Of a stretch of 64,000 nt of DNA, positions 25,996-34,783 are shown piece by piece. The translations under genes and the position numbers were made by a program. Every line of letters begins with the position of its first letter. Position 1 is the stretch's first letter. The notes beneath the pieces were generated by a model that did not search any database, was not told where the DNA came from, and worked only from the letters and a program-made list of their open reading frames with translations. Origin of the DNA: Bradyrhizobium iriomotense (GTDB lineage Bacteria; Pseudomonadota; Alphaproteobacteria; Rhizobiales; Xanthobacteraceae); contig NZ_JAFCLP010000026.1 in assembly GCF_018129405.1 (NCBI RefSeq), forward strand, positions 1 through 64,000, read 5' to 3'.

Positions 25996-26718
25996 ATGGA
26001 TATGAAAAAATATGCTGCCGAGGCTATCGGCACCTTCTGGCTCACATTCGCAGGTTGTGGCAGCGCGGTGATCGCGGCCGGCTTCCCGCAGGTCGGAATC
26101 GGTCTGGTCGGCGTGTCCCTGGCTTTCGGCTTGAGCGTCGTCACGATGGCCTACGCGATCGGCCACATCTCGGGCTGTCATCTCAATCCGGCTGTCACGG
26201 TCGGTCTTGCCGCCGGCGGGCGCTTTCCGGCCGGCCAGATCCTGCCTTACGTGGTCGCGCAGGTGGCCGGCGCGATCGTGGCCGCCTGGCTGCTCTATGT
26301 CATCGCGAGCGGAGCTCCCGGCTTCGACGTCACCAAGGGCTTCGCGTCCAACGGCTATGACGCGCATTCGCCCGGTCAGTACAGCATGATGGTCTGCTTC
26401 CTCACCGAGGTGGTGATGACCATGATGTTCCTGTTCATCATCATGGGCGCGACCCATGGCCGCGCGCCTGCGGGCTTCGCGCCGCTCGCGATCGGGCTCG
26501 CGCTGGTGATGATCCATCTCGTCAGCATTCCCGTCACCAACACGTCGGTGAACCCGGCGCGCAGCACGGGCCCCGCGCTGTTCGTCGGCGGCTGGGCGCT
26601 GTCGCAGCTCTGGATGTTCTGGGTTGCGCCGCTGATCGGCGGTGCGCTCGGCGGGGTGATCTATCGCTGGCTCAGCGAGGAGCCCACCGGCGTCGTCGCG
26701 GGCGTGAAGACGGCGTGA
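25996..26718 (+). CDS. aqpZ: Aquaporin Z
   Basis: The 240-residue product has six membrane helices and both aquaporin NPA motifs, HLNPAVT and SVNPARS. The narrow selectivity filter expected for AqpZ fits [20 protein letters not shown]. It should move water across the inner membrane. GAGGGGACG precedes the ATG. A convergent terminator shared with purK follows. Confidence 0.95.
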   Translation: MDMKKYAAEAIGTFWLTFAGCGSAVIAAGFPQVGIGLVGVSLAFGLSVVTMAYAIGHISGCHLNPAVTVGLAAGGRFPAGQILPYVVAQVAGAIVAAWLLYVIASGAPGFDVTKGFASNGYDAHSPGQYSMMVCFLTEVVMTMMFLFIIMGATHGRAPAGFAPLAIGLALVMIHLVSIPVTNTSVNPARSTGPALFVGGWALSQLWMFWVAPLIGGALGGVIYRWLSEEPTGVVAGVKTA

Positions 26719-26721
26719 TTG

Positions 26722-26761
26722 AAGTGAGGGGATTGCAGCCTCTGCTGCAGTCCCCTCACTT
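26722..26761. terminator. Bidirectional terminator between aqpZ and purK
   Basis: AAGTGAGGGGA (26722-26732) and TCCCCTCACTT (26751-26761) form a perfect 11-base stem with a small inner stem (GCAG/CTGC). It fills the gap between the two convergent genes. Confidence 0.75.
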
Positions 26762-26769
26762 GCCTTGGT

Positions 26770-27876
26770 TCACTTGCCTTTGGGCGGCCTGACTTCGGTG
26801 ACGTGGCCCATCTTGCGGCCGGGGCGCGGCGTGCCCTTGCCGTAGATGTGCACGGTCGCGCCCGGGACGGTCAGCCACTTGTCGTAGTCGTTGATCTCGT
26901 CGCCGATCAGATTGGTCATGGTGACGATCTCGCCGTGGCGCACCGGCTTGCCGAGCGACCAGCCGGCAATGGCGCGGATGTGCTGCTCGAACTGCGAGAC
27001 GGAGGCGCCATCCAGCGTCCAGTGCCCGGAATTGTGCACGCGTGGTGCGATCTCGTTGACCAGCACTTTCGGTCCGGTGCCGTTGGCAAGCACGAACATC
27101 TCCACCGCCAGCACGCCGACATAGTCGAGCGCAGTCGCAATCTTGCTCGCGACATTGCGCGCTTCGTCCGCGAGCGCGTCCGGGATCGGTGCGGGCGCGC
27201 GCGATACTTTCAGGATGTGGTCGCGATGCTCGTTCTCGGTCACGTCGAAACACTCGACGTCGCCTGCGACTGAGCGCGCGGCGATCACCGAGATCTCGCG
27301 CTCGAACGGCACGAAGGCCTCCAGGATTGCCGATTTGGTGGCGAGGCTGGTCCACACCTTGGCGATGTCGTCGCCGTCGCGGATGATGGTCTGGCCCTTG
27401 CCGTCGTAGCCGAAGCGGCGGGTCTTCAGCACCGCCGGGAGGCCGATCCTCAGGATCGCCTCGCGCAGCGAGGTGACGGAGGTGACGTCAGCATAGGCCG
27501 CAGTGCCGATGCCGAGCTTCGTCACGAAATCCTTCTCGGCGAGCCGGTCCTGGGTGGTCTCGAGGATCTTGCGATTGGGCAGCACCGGGCGGCGCGCGTC
27601 CAGCACCATCGCGGCGGCCGCCGGCACGTTCTCGAATTCGTAGGTGATGACGTCGACGTCGCTCGCGAACAGCTCCAGCGCTTCGACGTCGGCATATTCG
27701 GCGCAGGTCGCGTTCAGCACGACGTCGAAGGCCGGCGAATCCGGATCGGGCGAGAACACCTGGCAGCGCAGGCCGAGCCGCGCCGCAGCCATCGCCAGCA
27801 TCCGCCCCAATTGTCCGCCGCCGAGAATTCCGATGGTGTCGCCGGGCTTCAGCTTCACCTGCTTTGCGTCAGTCAC
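26770..27876 (-). CDS. purK: 5-(carboxyamino)imidazole ribonucleotide synthase
   Basis: The 368-residue ATP-grasp enzyme converts AIR, bicarbonate and ATP to N5-CAIR in purine synthesis. It shows [20 protein letters not shown] at the N-terminus, the ATP-binding [13 protein letters not shown], and the metal-binding region [14 protein letters not shown] then [16 protein letters not shown] start at the GTG at 27876, which overlaps the purE stop by four bases. The longer frame upstream is in the purE region and is not real. Confidence 0.96.
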   Translation of the reverse strand: MTDAKQVKLKPGDTIGILGGGQLGRMLAMAAARLGLRCQVFSPDPDSPAFDVVLNATCAEYADVEALELFASDVDVITYEFENVPAAAAMVLDARRPVLPNRKILETTQDRLAEKDFVTKLGIGTAAYADVTSVTSLREAILRIGLPAVLKTRRFGYDGKGQTIIRDGDDIAKVWTSLATKSAILEAFVPFEREISVIAARSVAGDVECFDVTENEHRDHILKVSRAPAPIPDALADEARNVASKIATALDYVGVLAVEMFVLANGTGPKVLVNEIAPRVHNSGHWTLDGASVSQFEQHIRAIAGWSLGKPVRHGEIVTMTNLIGDEINDYDKWLTVPGATVHIYGKGTPRPGRKMGHVTEVRPPKGK

Positions 27877-28361
27877 GCCTTGTCCTCCGGACGCTCGGCA
27901 ACCGCGTCGGTCTGCGCCTTGCGCCAGGCGGCGAGGCGGCCGGACAGGGCCGGGTCGGACAATGCCAGCACGGCAGCCGCAAGCAGCGCCGCGTTGATCG
28001 CGCCGGCCTTGCCGATGGCGAGGGTGCCGACCGGGATGCCCGCGGGCATCTGCACGATCGAATAGAGCGAATCGAGGCCCTTGAGCGTCTTCGATTCGAC
28101 GGGAACGCCGAACACCGGGAGTTCCGTCAGCGCCGCCGCCATGCCCGGCAGATGCGCAGCGCCGCCGGCGCCGGCGATGATGACCTTGTAACCTGCCGCC
28201 TTGGCGCCCTTGGCGAAGGCAAACAGCCGGTCGGGGGTACGGTGGGCCGAAACGATGCGGGTCTCGGCGGCGACGCCGAGCGCGTCGAGCGTCTCGGCGG
28301 CATGCCGCATCGTGTCCCAATCCGACTGGCTTCCCATGATGATGGCGATCGGCGCGGTCAT
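27873..28361 (-). CDS. purE: N5-carboxyaminoimidazole ribonucleotide mutase
   Basis: The 162-residue product begins [20 protein letters not shown] and contains [20 protein letters not shown] and [13 protein letters not shown]. These are the class I PurE signature. It moves the carboxylate of N5-CAIR to give CAIR. The ATG at 28361 gives the normal length; the frame extends 26 codons upstream without conservation. It overlaps purK by four bases, the usual purEK arrangement. Confidence 0.96.
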   Translation of the reverse strand: MTAPIAIIMGSQSDWDTMRHAAETLDALGVAAETRIVSAHRTPDRLFAFAKGAKAAGYKVIIAGAGGAAHLPGMAAALTELPVFGVPVESKTLKGLDSLYSIVQMPAGIPVGTLAIGKAGAINAALLAAAVLALSDPALSGRLAAWRKAQTDAVAERPEDKA

Positions 28362-28449
28362 GACGTCAATTGTGCTCGGGAAAACAGAAACATAGGCCAG
28401 ATTAACGGTTCCGGCCGGCGGCTCGCAAGGCGGTGGCAAGGAGAAGGGA

Positions 28450-29205
28450 ATGCACTATCCTGTCTTGGTGAATCCCCGCAAGCCTTCATTGAGCAGGATG
28501 CCCATGAAGAAACCAAAAAGGGCGAGCGCTACGAAGGCCAAAAAGGGCCGGAAGACCAGCGCCGGCCCATCCAAAGCCGTCTCGAATCGCCCGGCCAGGC
28601 TGGCCTCGCGCAGAGCGCCGGTTGCCGGCGACAGCAAGGCGACCATCCGCGGCCTGCGTAGCAAGCTCAAGGCGGCCCTGCTGCGGGTCTCGGAACTCGA
28701 GGCGGCCGCCGACACCGACTTCCTGCTCGAGATTCCGAACCGGCGCGGCTTCGAGCGCGAACTCACGCGCGCCATTGCCTACATGAAGCGGTATCGCGCC
28801 AGCGGCGCGCTGATCGTGCTGGATGTCGACCGGCTGAAGCCGATCAACGATTCCTTCGGCCATGCTGCCGGCGACGAGGTGCTCAAGGCGATTGTCGCGA
28901 CGCTGACACGGCAGGTCCGCGCCTCGGACGTGGTCGGCCGGCTCGGCGGCGACGAGTTCGCGCTGCTGTTGTGGAATCTCAACGAGACCGATGCCAAGGC
29001 GAAGGCCGCGACCTTCGAGCAGGCGATCGACGAATTGTCCTTCGACTTCCGCGGCCAGCAGGTCACTGCGGGCGCCTCCGCCGGCATCGCCTTGCTCGGT
29101 CCGCATTCCGACGCAGGCCGCGCCCTGGAAGAGGCCGATGCCGCCATGTATGTGCGCAAGGCGCGCCGCCGGCACGAGCCGCGGATCAGGCTCGTCAGTA
29201 ACTGA
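28450..29205 (+). CDS. Diguanylate cyclase (GGDEF), soluble
   Basis: The 251-residue product has a basic, disordered N-terminus of about 70 residues, a short coiled coil and one GGDEF domain (about 95-240). The active site [11 protein letters not shown] is intact and no RxxD inhibitory site is obvious upstream. It should make cyclic di-GMP. The N-terminal region has no recognised sensor. The start at 28450 has AAGGAG seven bases upstream. Confidence 0.9.
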   Translation: MHYPVLVNPRKPSLSRMPMKKPKRASATKAKKGRKTSAGPSKAVSNRPARLASRRAPVAGDSKATIRGLRSKLKAALLRVSELEAAADTDFLLEIPNRRGFERELTRAIAYMKRYRASGALIVLDVDRLKPINDSFGHAAGDEVLKAIVATLTRQVRASDVVGRLGGDEFALLLWNLNETDAKAKAATFEQAIDELSFDFRGQQVTAGASAGIALLGPHSDAGRALEEADAAMYVRKARRRHEPRIRLVSN

Positions 29206-29207
29206 TC

Positions 29208-29459
29208 CTATAGCGTGGCGAGATCTTCCGGGACGTTGCCGAATTTGCGCAGCAGTGTCGCGTCGCCGAATTCGCCGGTCATGGGATCGCCGCTGCGGCT
29301 GAAGGCGACCGCGCCGATATGGCCGGCGCCGCGCGCCAGAATCTCGGCGCGCCGTAGTGCTGCCGACGAGGACTGACACTCCTCCGCCGCGCCTGCGACG
29401 GGAGATCCGTCGGCATCGATCAAGAAAGGCATTGCAACGTAGTAGGTCACATCCGACAT
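29208..29459 (-). CDS. Small conserved hypothetical protein
   Basis: An 83-residue protein begins MSDVTYYVAMPFLIDADGSP and contains AEECQSSSAALRRAEILARG and GAVAFSRSGDP. I associate such small proteins with bradyrhizobia but know no function. It ends two bases from the stop of the convergent diguanylate cyclase and lies downstream of another small gene on the same strand. Confidence 0.75.
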   Translation of the reverse strand: MSDVTYYVAMPFLIDADGSPVAGAAEECQSSSAALRRAEILARGAGHIGAVAFSRSGDPMTGEFGDATLLRKFGNVPEDLATL

Positions 29460-29481
29460 GGCGTTGCTCCAATGTTGAAAG

Positions 29482-29700
29482 TTAAGCGGCGCTGCTCTTG
29501 CTCCGCACCTTGCTGCGCGTGATTTCGGGAATGCAGCCGGCGGAAATCGCCGCCTGCAATTCCTCCAGTTCCGCCTCCAGATACTCGTTGGCCATGATCA
29601 GTGCCTTGATGGTACTGCGCAGATTGCCGTCGCACATCGCGATCGCCTGATCGCAGGCCTGTTCATAGTGGCTGTTGTCCAAAAGGGCGGGTGCCGGCAT
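29482..29700 (-). CDS. Small conserved hypothetical protein with coiled-coil segment
   Basis: I place the start at the ATG at 29700, which has AAGGA eight bases ahead. This gives 72 residues beginning MPAPALLDNSHYEQACDQAI. The region IKALIMANEYLEAELEELQA is predicted to form a helix. An upstream TTG at 29784 would add 28 low-complexity residues without a good ribosome site. No function is known. Confidence 0.7.
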   Translation of the reverse strand: MPAPALLDNSHYEQACDQAIAMCDGNLRSTIKALIMANEYLEAELEELQAAISAGCIPEITRSKVRSKSSAA

Positions 29701-29828
29701 CTGCGTTGTCCTTTGTGAGTTTCCTTGGGCGTTTCCTGGGGCGTCTGGCGCAGGAATGTTCCTATTTTGTTCTTTTTGAGTCAAGCGGATTCAGACGCGG
29801 GGAGGCGTCACGGCAGCGCGGGGGCCGA

Positions 29829-30035
29829 TCAGGCGATGATGTCGGGCGTGATCTGGTCTTCGATGAACGCGATGCGGTCGCGCAACAACAGCTTGCGCTT
29901 CTTCAACCGCTGCAGCCGCAATAGGTCGGGGGCAGGCGATTGATGCAGGGCATCGATCGCGGCATCGAGATCTCGGTGTTCCTGCTGCAACCGGGTGAGC
30001 TCGGCTTCGAGCTCACGCTCGTCTTCATGGGTCAT
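29829..30035 (-). CDS. DUF465/YdcH-family small protein (copy 1)
   Basis: The 68-residue product begins MTHEDERELEAELTRLQQEH and contains HRDLDAAIDALHQ and LQRLKKRKLLLRDRIAFIED. This is the DUF465 (YdcH) helical-hairpin family. The start at 30035 excludes a 29-residue upstream extension without conservation. It faces a second DUF465 gene across a 328-base gap. Confidence 0.85.
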   Translation of the reverse strand: MTHEDERELEAELTRLQQEHRDLDAAIDALHQSPAPDLLRLQRLKKRKLLLRDRIAFIEDQITPDIIA

Positions 30036-30363
30036 GTCTGCGGTGGCCGAAAACCGAAAGGCGTGTGATCTGGGCTGTGGATGCCCTGTGGAAATTATCG
30101 TCCTTGCGCGTCGTGACCGCAAGCGATCTCGGGCCGTCGCTCACCGATCTCTCGCAAGATATTTCAACGGTTCGCTGCGGCGCTGCGCAAGCGCATTGAT
30201 ATCATGGATTTTTCCCGCGAGGTTCCGTACTCACGCTTCATTACATATGTATTTTCAAAAATGACGCTGCGGCGACGGATACCCATCGACAGAACGAATC
30301 GGTGATGTAGACTTCGCCGTCCGGATCGAATCCTGAGGTTCAACCCTACCGAGGAGGTTTCGA
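30036..30363. other. Divergent intergenic region of the two DUF465 genes
   Basis: This 328-base gap is more AT-rich than its surroundings near 30180-30310 and holds the promoters of both DUF465 genes. I find no gene or repeat. GAGGAGG near 30351 is a strong ribosome site for the rightward gene. Confidence 0.5.
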
Positions 30364-30543
30364 ATGACAATTCAGGCACATCTTGTTGAATTGGAGCGGA
30401 AACACAAACTTCTCGAAAACGAATTGCACGAAGCTCTCGTGCACCTTTCAACAGACGACCTGCAAATTGTTGAGTTGAAGCGCCGGAAGTTGATGGTCAA
30501 GGACCAGATCGAGCGTCTGAAGCAAGGCGATACGCTCCACTAG
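30364..30543 (+). CDS. DUF465/YdcH-family small protein (copy 2)
   Basis: A 59-residue protein begins MTIQAHLVELERKHKLLENE and contains DDLQIVELKRRKLMVKDQIE, a typical DUF465 helical hairpin. It was found by reading the sequence, as the frame is short. A strong GAGGAGG ribosome site precedes the ATG and a perfect 11-base-stem terminator follows. Codon use is less GC-rich than in its neighbours. Confidence 0.85.
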   Translation: MTIQAHLVELERKHKLLENELHEALVHLSTDDLQIVELKRRKLMVKDQIERLKQGDTLH

Positions 30544-30582
30544 TAACCCCCGTAACAGTGTTGAGTTGATCGTACCTTTCAG

Positions 30583-30614
30583 GCAGGGATGAGAGCCTTT
30601 GCGCTCATCCCTGC
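30583..30614 (+). terminator. Hairpin terminator after DUF465 copy 2
   Basis: GCAGGGATGAG (30583-30593) and CTCATCCCTGC (30604-30614) form a perfect 11-base stem with a 10-base loop. It could serve both this gene and the convergent oxidoreductase gene. There is no clear T run. Confidence 0.65.
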
Positions 30615-30655
30615 TGCAAGGTGCGAGACCGCGCGCAATCATCGTTGCGCGTGGC

Positions 30656-31759
30656 CTAGATCTCTGCGAGCTCGGCGACGTGATCGGCGATCGCGAGCGA
30701 GGATGTCAGTCCCGGCGATTCGATGCCGAACAGGTTGATCAGACCTGCGACGCCGTGATCGCGCGGCCCCTGCATCAGGAAATCCTGCGTGGCCACCGCC
30801 GGCGGCACGATCTTCGGGCGGATGCCCGAATAGCTCGGCATCAACGCGCCGTCGGGCAGCGTCGGCCAGTATTTGCGGATGGCCGGATAAAAGCGTTCGG
30901 CGCGCGACGGATCGACCTCGTAGTTGATCGTCTCGATCCACTCGACGTCGGGCCCGAAACGCGCCTGCCCTGCCATATCCAGCGTCAAATGCACCCCTAA
31001 TCCGCCGGGCTCGGGGACCGGATAGATCAGGTGCGAGAACGGCGCCCTGGCGCTGCAGCTGAAGTAGTTTCCCTTGGCGAGATAGGCCGGCGGAATCCGG
31101 TCCAGCGGCATGCCCTCGATATTGCGCGCGACCGTCGTCGCCGAGAGACCCGCGGCGTTGACGAGGAGGCTGCATTGCAGCGTCATCGGCGCCTCGCCAC
31201 CAGCCTCGACCTCGATCACGCCGGCCGCCGCCTTGGCGCGGAGCAGCGGGGTGTGAAACGCGAAGGCGGTGCCTGCTTCCTCGGCCTCGCCGCGCAGCGA
31301 GAGCATGTAGGCGTGGCTGTCGATGATGCCGGTCGAGGGTGAGAGCAGCGCGGCGTCACAGGCGAGGGCAGGCTCCAGCGCGCGTGCGGCCTCGCCCGTG
31401 AGCAGCTGCATGTCGAGCACGCCATTGGCCTCGGCGTGCGCCTTGATCGATTGCAGCTTCTCGGTCTCTTTCGCATTGGTCGCGACGATCAGCTTGCCGC
31501 AATTCATGTGGGGGATGCCGCGCTCGGCGCAGTAGCGATAGAGCGCGTGCTTGCCGCTGACGCACATCCGCGCCATCCAGCTCCCGGCGCGGTAGTAGAT
31601 GCCGGCATGGATCACCTCGCTGTTGCGCGAGGAGGTGATGGTGCCGATGGCCTCGGCCTCCTCGAGCACGATCACCTCGCGCCCGGCCTGCGCGAGCTTC
31701 CGAGCCACCGCAAGCCCGACCACGCCGGCTCCGATGACGATGCAGTCGACCTTATCCAT
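30656..31759 (-). CDS. FAD-dependent oxidoreductase, LhgO-like (L-2-hydroxyglutarate oxidase family)
   Basis: The 367-residue product has an FAD-binding N-terminus ([19 protein letters not shown]). [24 protein letters not shown] and GIRPKIVPP are conserved in L-2-hydroxyglutarate dehydrogenases/oxidases. The family oxidises L-2-hydroxyglutarate to 2-oxoglutarate. Substrate specificity is inferred. It is divergent from the GGDEF-EAL gene. Confidence 0.88.
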   Translation of the reverse strand: MDKVDCIVIGAGVVGLAVARKLAQAGREVIVLEEAEAIGTITSSRNSEVIHAGIYYRAGSWMARMCVSGKHALYRYCAERGIPHMNCGKLIVATNAKETEKLQSIKAHAEANGVLDMQLLTGEAARALEPALACDAALLSPSTGIIDSHAYMLSLRGEAEEAGTAFAFHTPLLRAKAAAGVIEVEAGGEAPMTLQCSLLVNAAGLSATTVARNIEGMPLDRIPPAYLAKGNYFSCSARAPFSHLIYPVPEPGGLGVHLTLDMAGQARFGPDVEWIETINYEVDPSRAERFYPAIRKYWPTLPDGALMPSYSGIRPKIVPPAVATQDFLMQGPRDHGVAGLINLFGIESPGLTSSLAIADHVAELAEI

Positions 31760-31961
31760 GGTTGTGCAGGATGTCCGCTGGAAGCGCCGGTGGCATCGAA
31801 CCTGGGAACGAGGGCGCGGGGCCGTTTTCCGTTAAGGAAGCATTTATCATGTCAGGGCAATTGCCGTGTTTGGCGTCACATTTTTCTGTTGCGCGTACAG
31901 GCGTTTACCCGATCCAAACCCGCGAGGCCAGACAATCCGACGTTGAAATCGCGGGTGGCTG

Positions 31962-34649
31962 ATGGCTGAGAAGAACTGGCACGTGGGCAGCACGCTTCCG
32001 ATTGCTGTGCAGGCCGTCTTGTGCCTGGCCGGCGCGGTCGCGCCTGCGCGCGCCTTTGCGCTCTCGGACAGCCTTGCCGCGCCAAGCTACTTCGACAAGC
32101 TCGATCCCAACGTGATCTGGGAAGTCCTGATCGCGGGCGTCGTCGTCTGCGCGTTCCTGGCGGCCGTCGCGTTGTGGGTCCATTCGGCGCTGCGTCGGAC
32201 CCGGCGGTTGCAGCTGCGGCGCAATGCCTTCGTCTCCTCCGCCATGAACAATCTCAACCAGGGCGTGGTCATGACGGATGCGCAGCGGCGCATCATCTTC
32301 TGCAACGACCGCTATCTCGACATCTACGGCCTGTCGCGGTCCGATCTCTGGGCCGACATGAACGGCCACGAGCTCCTCGATCTGCGACGCAAGCGCGGCG
32401 TGCTCGGCGGCACCTCCGACGACGAGTTCTTCGAGAAGGCGGCGAGCCCCAACGGCCTGATCACGGAACTGCCTGATGGCCGCGCCATCCTGGTGAAATA
32501 TTACGTGCTGCCGAACGGCGGCTCGGTGGCGACGCATCTTGATGTCAGCGAGCAGCGCAGGCTGTCGCGGCAGCTCGCCTCGACCAAGCAGTTCCTGGAA
32601 ACCGTGCTGGACAACGTGCCGGCCTGCGTTGCTGCCAAGAACATCGAGGACGGCCGTTACATCTTCGCGAACACGGCCTATGAGCGCTTCTGGGGCTTCT
32701 CACGGGATCACGTCGTCGGCAAGAATGCACGCGAGCTGTTTGCGCCCGTCTCGGCGGCCAGCATCGAGGCGACCGACCGGGCGGCACTCAATTCGCCGGA
32801 CGGTCAATTCCGCAACGAGTTCGAGGTCGAGCGCGGTGGGGAGAGGCGCATGGTCGCCTCGATCCGCATCGCGGTCCGCAACGAAGCCAACAGGCCCGGA
32901 TTCCTGCTGCTGGTGTTCGAGGACATCACCGACCGCCGCTCGCTATCCCAGGAGCTGGAGAGCACCAAGAAGTTCCTCGAGCTCGTGGTCGACAATATCC
33001 CGGTCGCGCTGATCGTGGAGCAGGTCAAGGACGGCCGTTATCTCCTCGCCAACCGCAGCGCCGAGACGATCCTCAACCGCCGGCGCGAGGAAGCCACGGG
33101 CCTGACCGCGTCCGACATCTTCAATCCCAAGGAAGCCAAGCTGATCATCGCCCGCGACGAGGCGGCGATCAAGAAGCGCGGGATGATCACCGAGGAGCAT
33201 CCGATCTCCACCAAGGACGGCCTGCGGCTGTTCCTGACCCGCCGCGCCACGGTGCTCAGCGATGCCGGCGAGCCGCAATATCTGATCAAGACCCACGAAG
33301 ACGTCACCGACCGCCGGCAGACCGAGTCGCGCATGGCGCACATGGCCTATCATGACGGTCTCACCGATCTGCCGAACCGCGCCGCCTTCCTGCAGGCTCT
33401 GACCCAGATGATCGAGGCCTGCGAAGGCACCGGCGAGGAATTTGCCGTCCTCTGCGTCGACCTCGACGGGCTCAAGGAGGTCAACGACGTCTTCGGCCAT
33501 GCGCTCGGCGACAAGCTCCTGATCGAGGTGGCCCAGCGGCTCCAGGACTCCGCACGGGGCGGCGTGGTGGCGCGCCTGTCCGGCGACGAGTTCGGTCTGA
33601 TCATCGACGGCAAGCAGCCGGAGGCGGGCCTCGCGCTGGCGCAGCAGATCGGCGAAGCCGTCGCGCAGGAGTTCCAGATCGACGGCCGGCCGGTCCGTGC
33701 CGGCGTCACCACCGGCATGTCGATCTTCCCGCACAATGGCGCTGATGGCGCCTCGCTGCTCGCTAATGCCGGCGCGGCGCTGTTCCGCGCCAAGCAGAAG
33801 TCGCGCGGCACGATCAGCCTCTACCAGCCGGAGATGGACCAGCAGATCCGCGATCGCCGCGTGCTGCACCAGGACCTGTCGATGGCGATCAAGAACGGCG
33901 AGCTCTCGCTCGCCTTCCAGCCGCAGGGGGCCGCGGGCCTCAGCGTCGCAGAGAGCGAGATCATCGGCTTCGAGGCATTGGCGCGCTGGCAGCATCCGGT
34001 CCGCGGCCAGGTCTCGCCGGCCGAATTCATCCCGATCGCCGAGGAGAGCGGCCTGATCGTCGAGATGGGCGAGTGGATCCTGCGCGAGGCCTGCCGCGAG
34101 GCGGCGTCCTGGCCGAAGCCGCTCCAGGTCGCGGTCAATTTGTCGCCGGCGCAGTTCATGCACGGCGACGTGGTAGGCCTCGTCCATTCCATCCTGATCG
34201 AGACGGGCCTTGCGCCCGGCCGGCTCGAGCTCGAGATCACCGAGGGCGTGCTGATCGAAGATTTTGATCGCGGCTTGGCGCTCCTGCGCCGCCTGAAGGC
34301 GCTCGGGGTTCGCATCTCGATGGACGATTTCGGCAGCGGCTATTCCTCGCTGAGCTATCTCCAGGCGTTCCCGTTCGACAAGATCAAGATCGACCGCGCC
34401 TTCATCATCAATCTCGGCCGCAACCCGCAATCGGCGGCGATCGTGCGTGCCGTGATCGATCTCGGCCACGGCCTCGAAATGTCGATCATCGCCGAGGGCG
34501 TCGAGACGGTCGAACAGCTCACCTTCCTCGCCAAGGAGGGCTGCGACGGCGTGCAGGGCTATCTGCTCGGCAAGCCCCTGCCGATCGGCAAATATGCCGA
34601 TCTCGTCGGCCGCACCGAGACCATGGAGCTTGCGCTCAAGACCGGTTAG
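31962..34649 (+). CDS. PAS-GGDEF-EAL cyclic-di-GMP signalling protein
   Basis: The 895-residue product begins with hydrophobic segments (about 10-35 and 50-75), so it is membrane-anchored. Three PAS domains follow (starting around 90, 205 and 330), then a GGDEF domain whose active site reads RLSGDEFGLI (SGDEF), and an EAL domain with IGFEALARWQHP, VNLSPAQF, LEITEGVL, DDFGSGYSSL, IKIDRAF and IAEGVET. The EAL catalytic residues appear complete, so phosphodiesterase activity is likely; SGDEF sites may retain cyclase activity in some proteins. A family-2 repeat begins at its stop codon. Confidence 0.94.
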   Translation: MAEKNWHVGSTLPIAVQAVLCLAGAVAPARAFALSDSLAAPSYFDKLDPNVIWEVLIAGVVVCAFLAAVALWVHSALRRTRRLQLRRNAFVSSAMNNLNQGVVMTDAQRRIIFCNDRYLDIYGLSRSDLWADMNGHELLDLRRKRGVLGGTSDDEFFEKAASPNGLITELPDGRAILVKYYVLPNGGSVATHLDVSEQRRLSRQLASTKQFLETVLDNVPACVAAKNIEDGRYIFANTAYERFWGFSRDHVVGKNARELFAPVSAASIEATDRAALNSPDGQFRNEFEVERGGERRMVASIRIAVRNEANRPGFLLLVFEDITDRRSLSQELESTKKFLELVVDNIPVALIVEQVKDGRYLLANRSAETILNRRREEATGLTASDIFNPKEAKLIIARDEAAIKKRGMITEEHPISTKDGLRLFLTRRATVLSDAGEPQYLIKTHEDVTDRRQTESRMAHMAYHDGLTDLPNRAAFLQALTQMIEACEGTGEEFAVLCVDLDGLKEVNDVFGHALGDKLLIEVAQRLQDSARGGVVARLSGDEFGLIIDGKQPEAGLALAQQIGEAVAQEFQIDGRPVRAGVTTGMSIFPHNGADGASLLANAGAALFRAKQKSRGTISLYQPEMDQQIRDRRVLHQDLSMAIKNGELSLAFQPQGAAGLSVAESEIIGFEALARWQHPVRGQVSPAEFIPIAEESGLIVEMGEWILREACREAASWPKPLQVAVNLSPAQFMHGDVVGLVHSILIETGLAPGRLELEITEGVLIEDFDRGLALLRRLKALGVRISMDDFGSGYSSLSYLQAFPFDKIKIDRAFIINLGRNPQSAAIVRAVIDLGHGLEMSIIAEGVETVEQLTFLAKEGCDGVQGYLLGKPLPIGKYADLVGRTETMELALKTG

Positions 34650-34737
34650 AGCGTTTTCGAGCGAAGTGGATACCGGTTCGCGTCAAGAAAACGCGCCGAA
34701 ACAAAAATCTGGAGCCCGTTCCGATTTCATCGGAACG
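34647..34737. repeat. Family-2 palindromic repeat, copy 2
   Basis: The element begins at the stop codon TAG of the PAS-GGDEF-EAL gene. Stem 1 pairs GCGTTTTC (34651-34658) with GAAAACGC (34687-34694) around a loop containing GAAGTGGATACCGGTTC. Stem 2 pairs GTTCCGA (34718-34724) with TCGGAAC (34730-34736). The loop resembles the other family-2 copies although the stems differ. Confidence 0.8.
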
Positions 34738-34783
34738 AAAATGGCCCTAGGGATGGTGAGCTTCGCTCCCTCTCGACGGTTTC

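Noticed and set aside
30320-30345. tRNA-like GGTTCAA segment near 30330
   Set aside because: No cloverleaf can be built from the flanks; it is part of the leader of the DUF465 gene.
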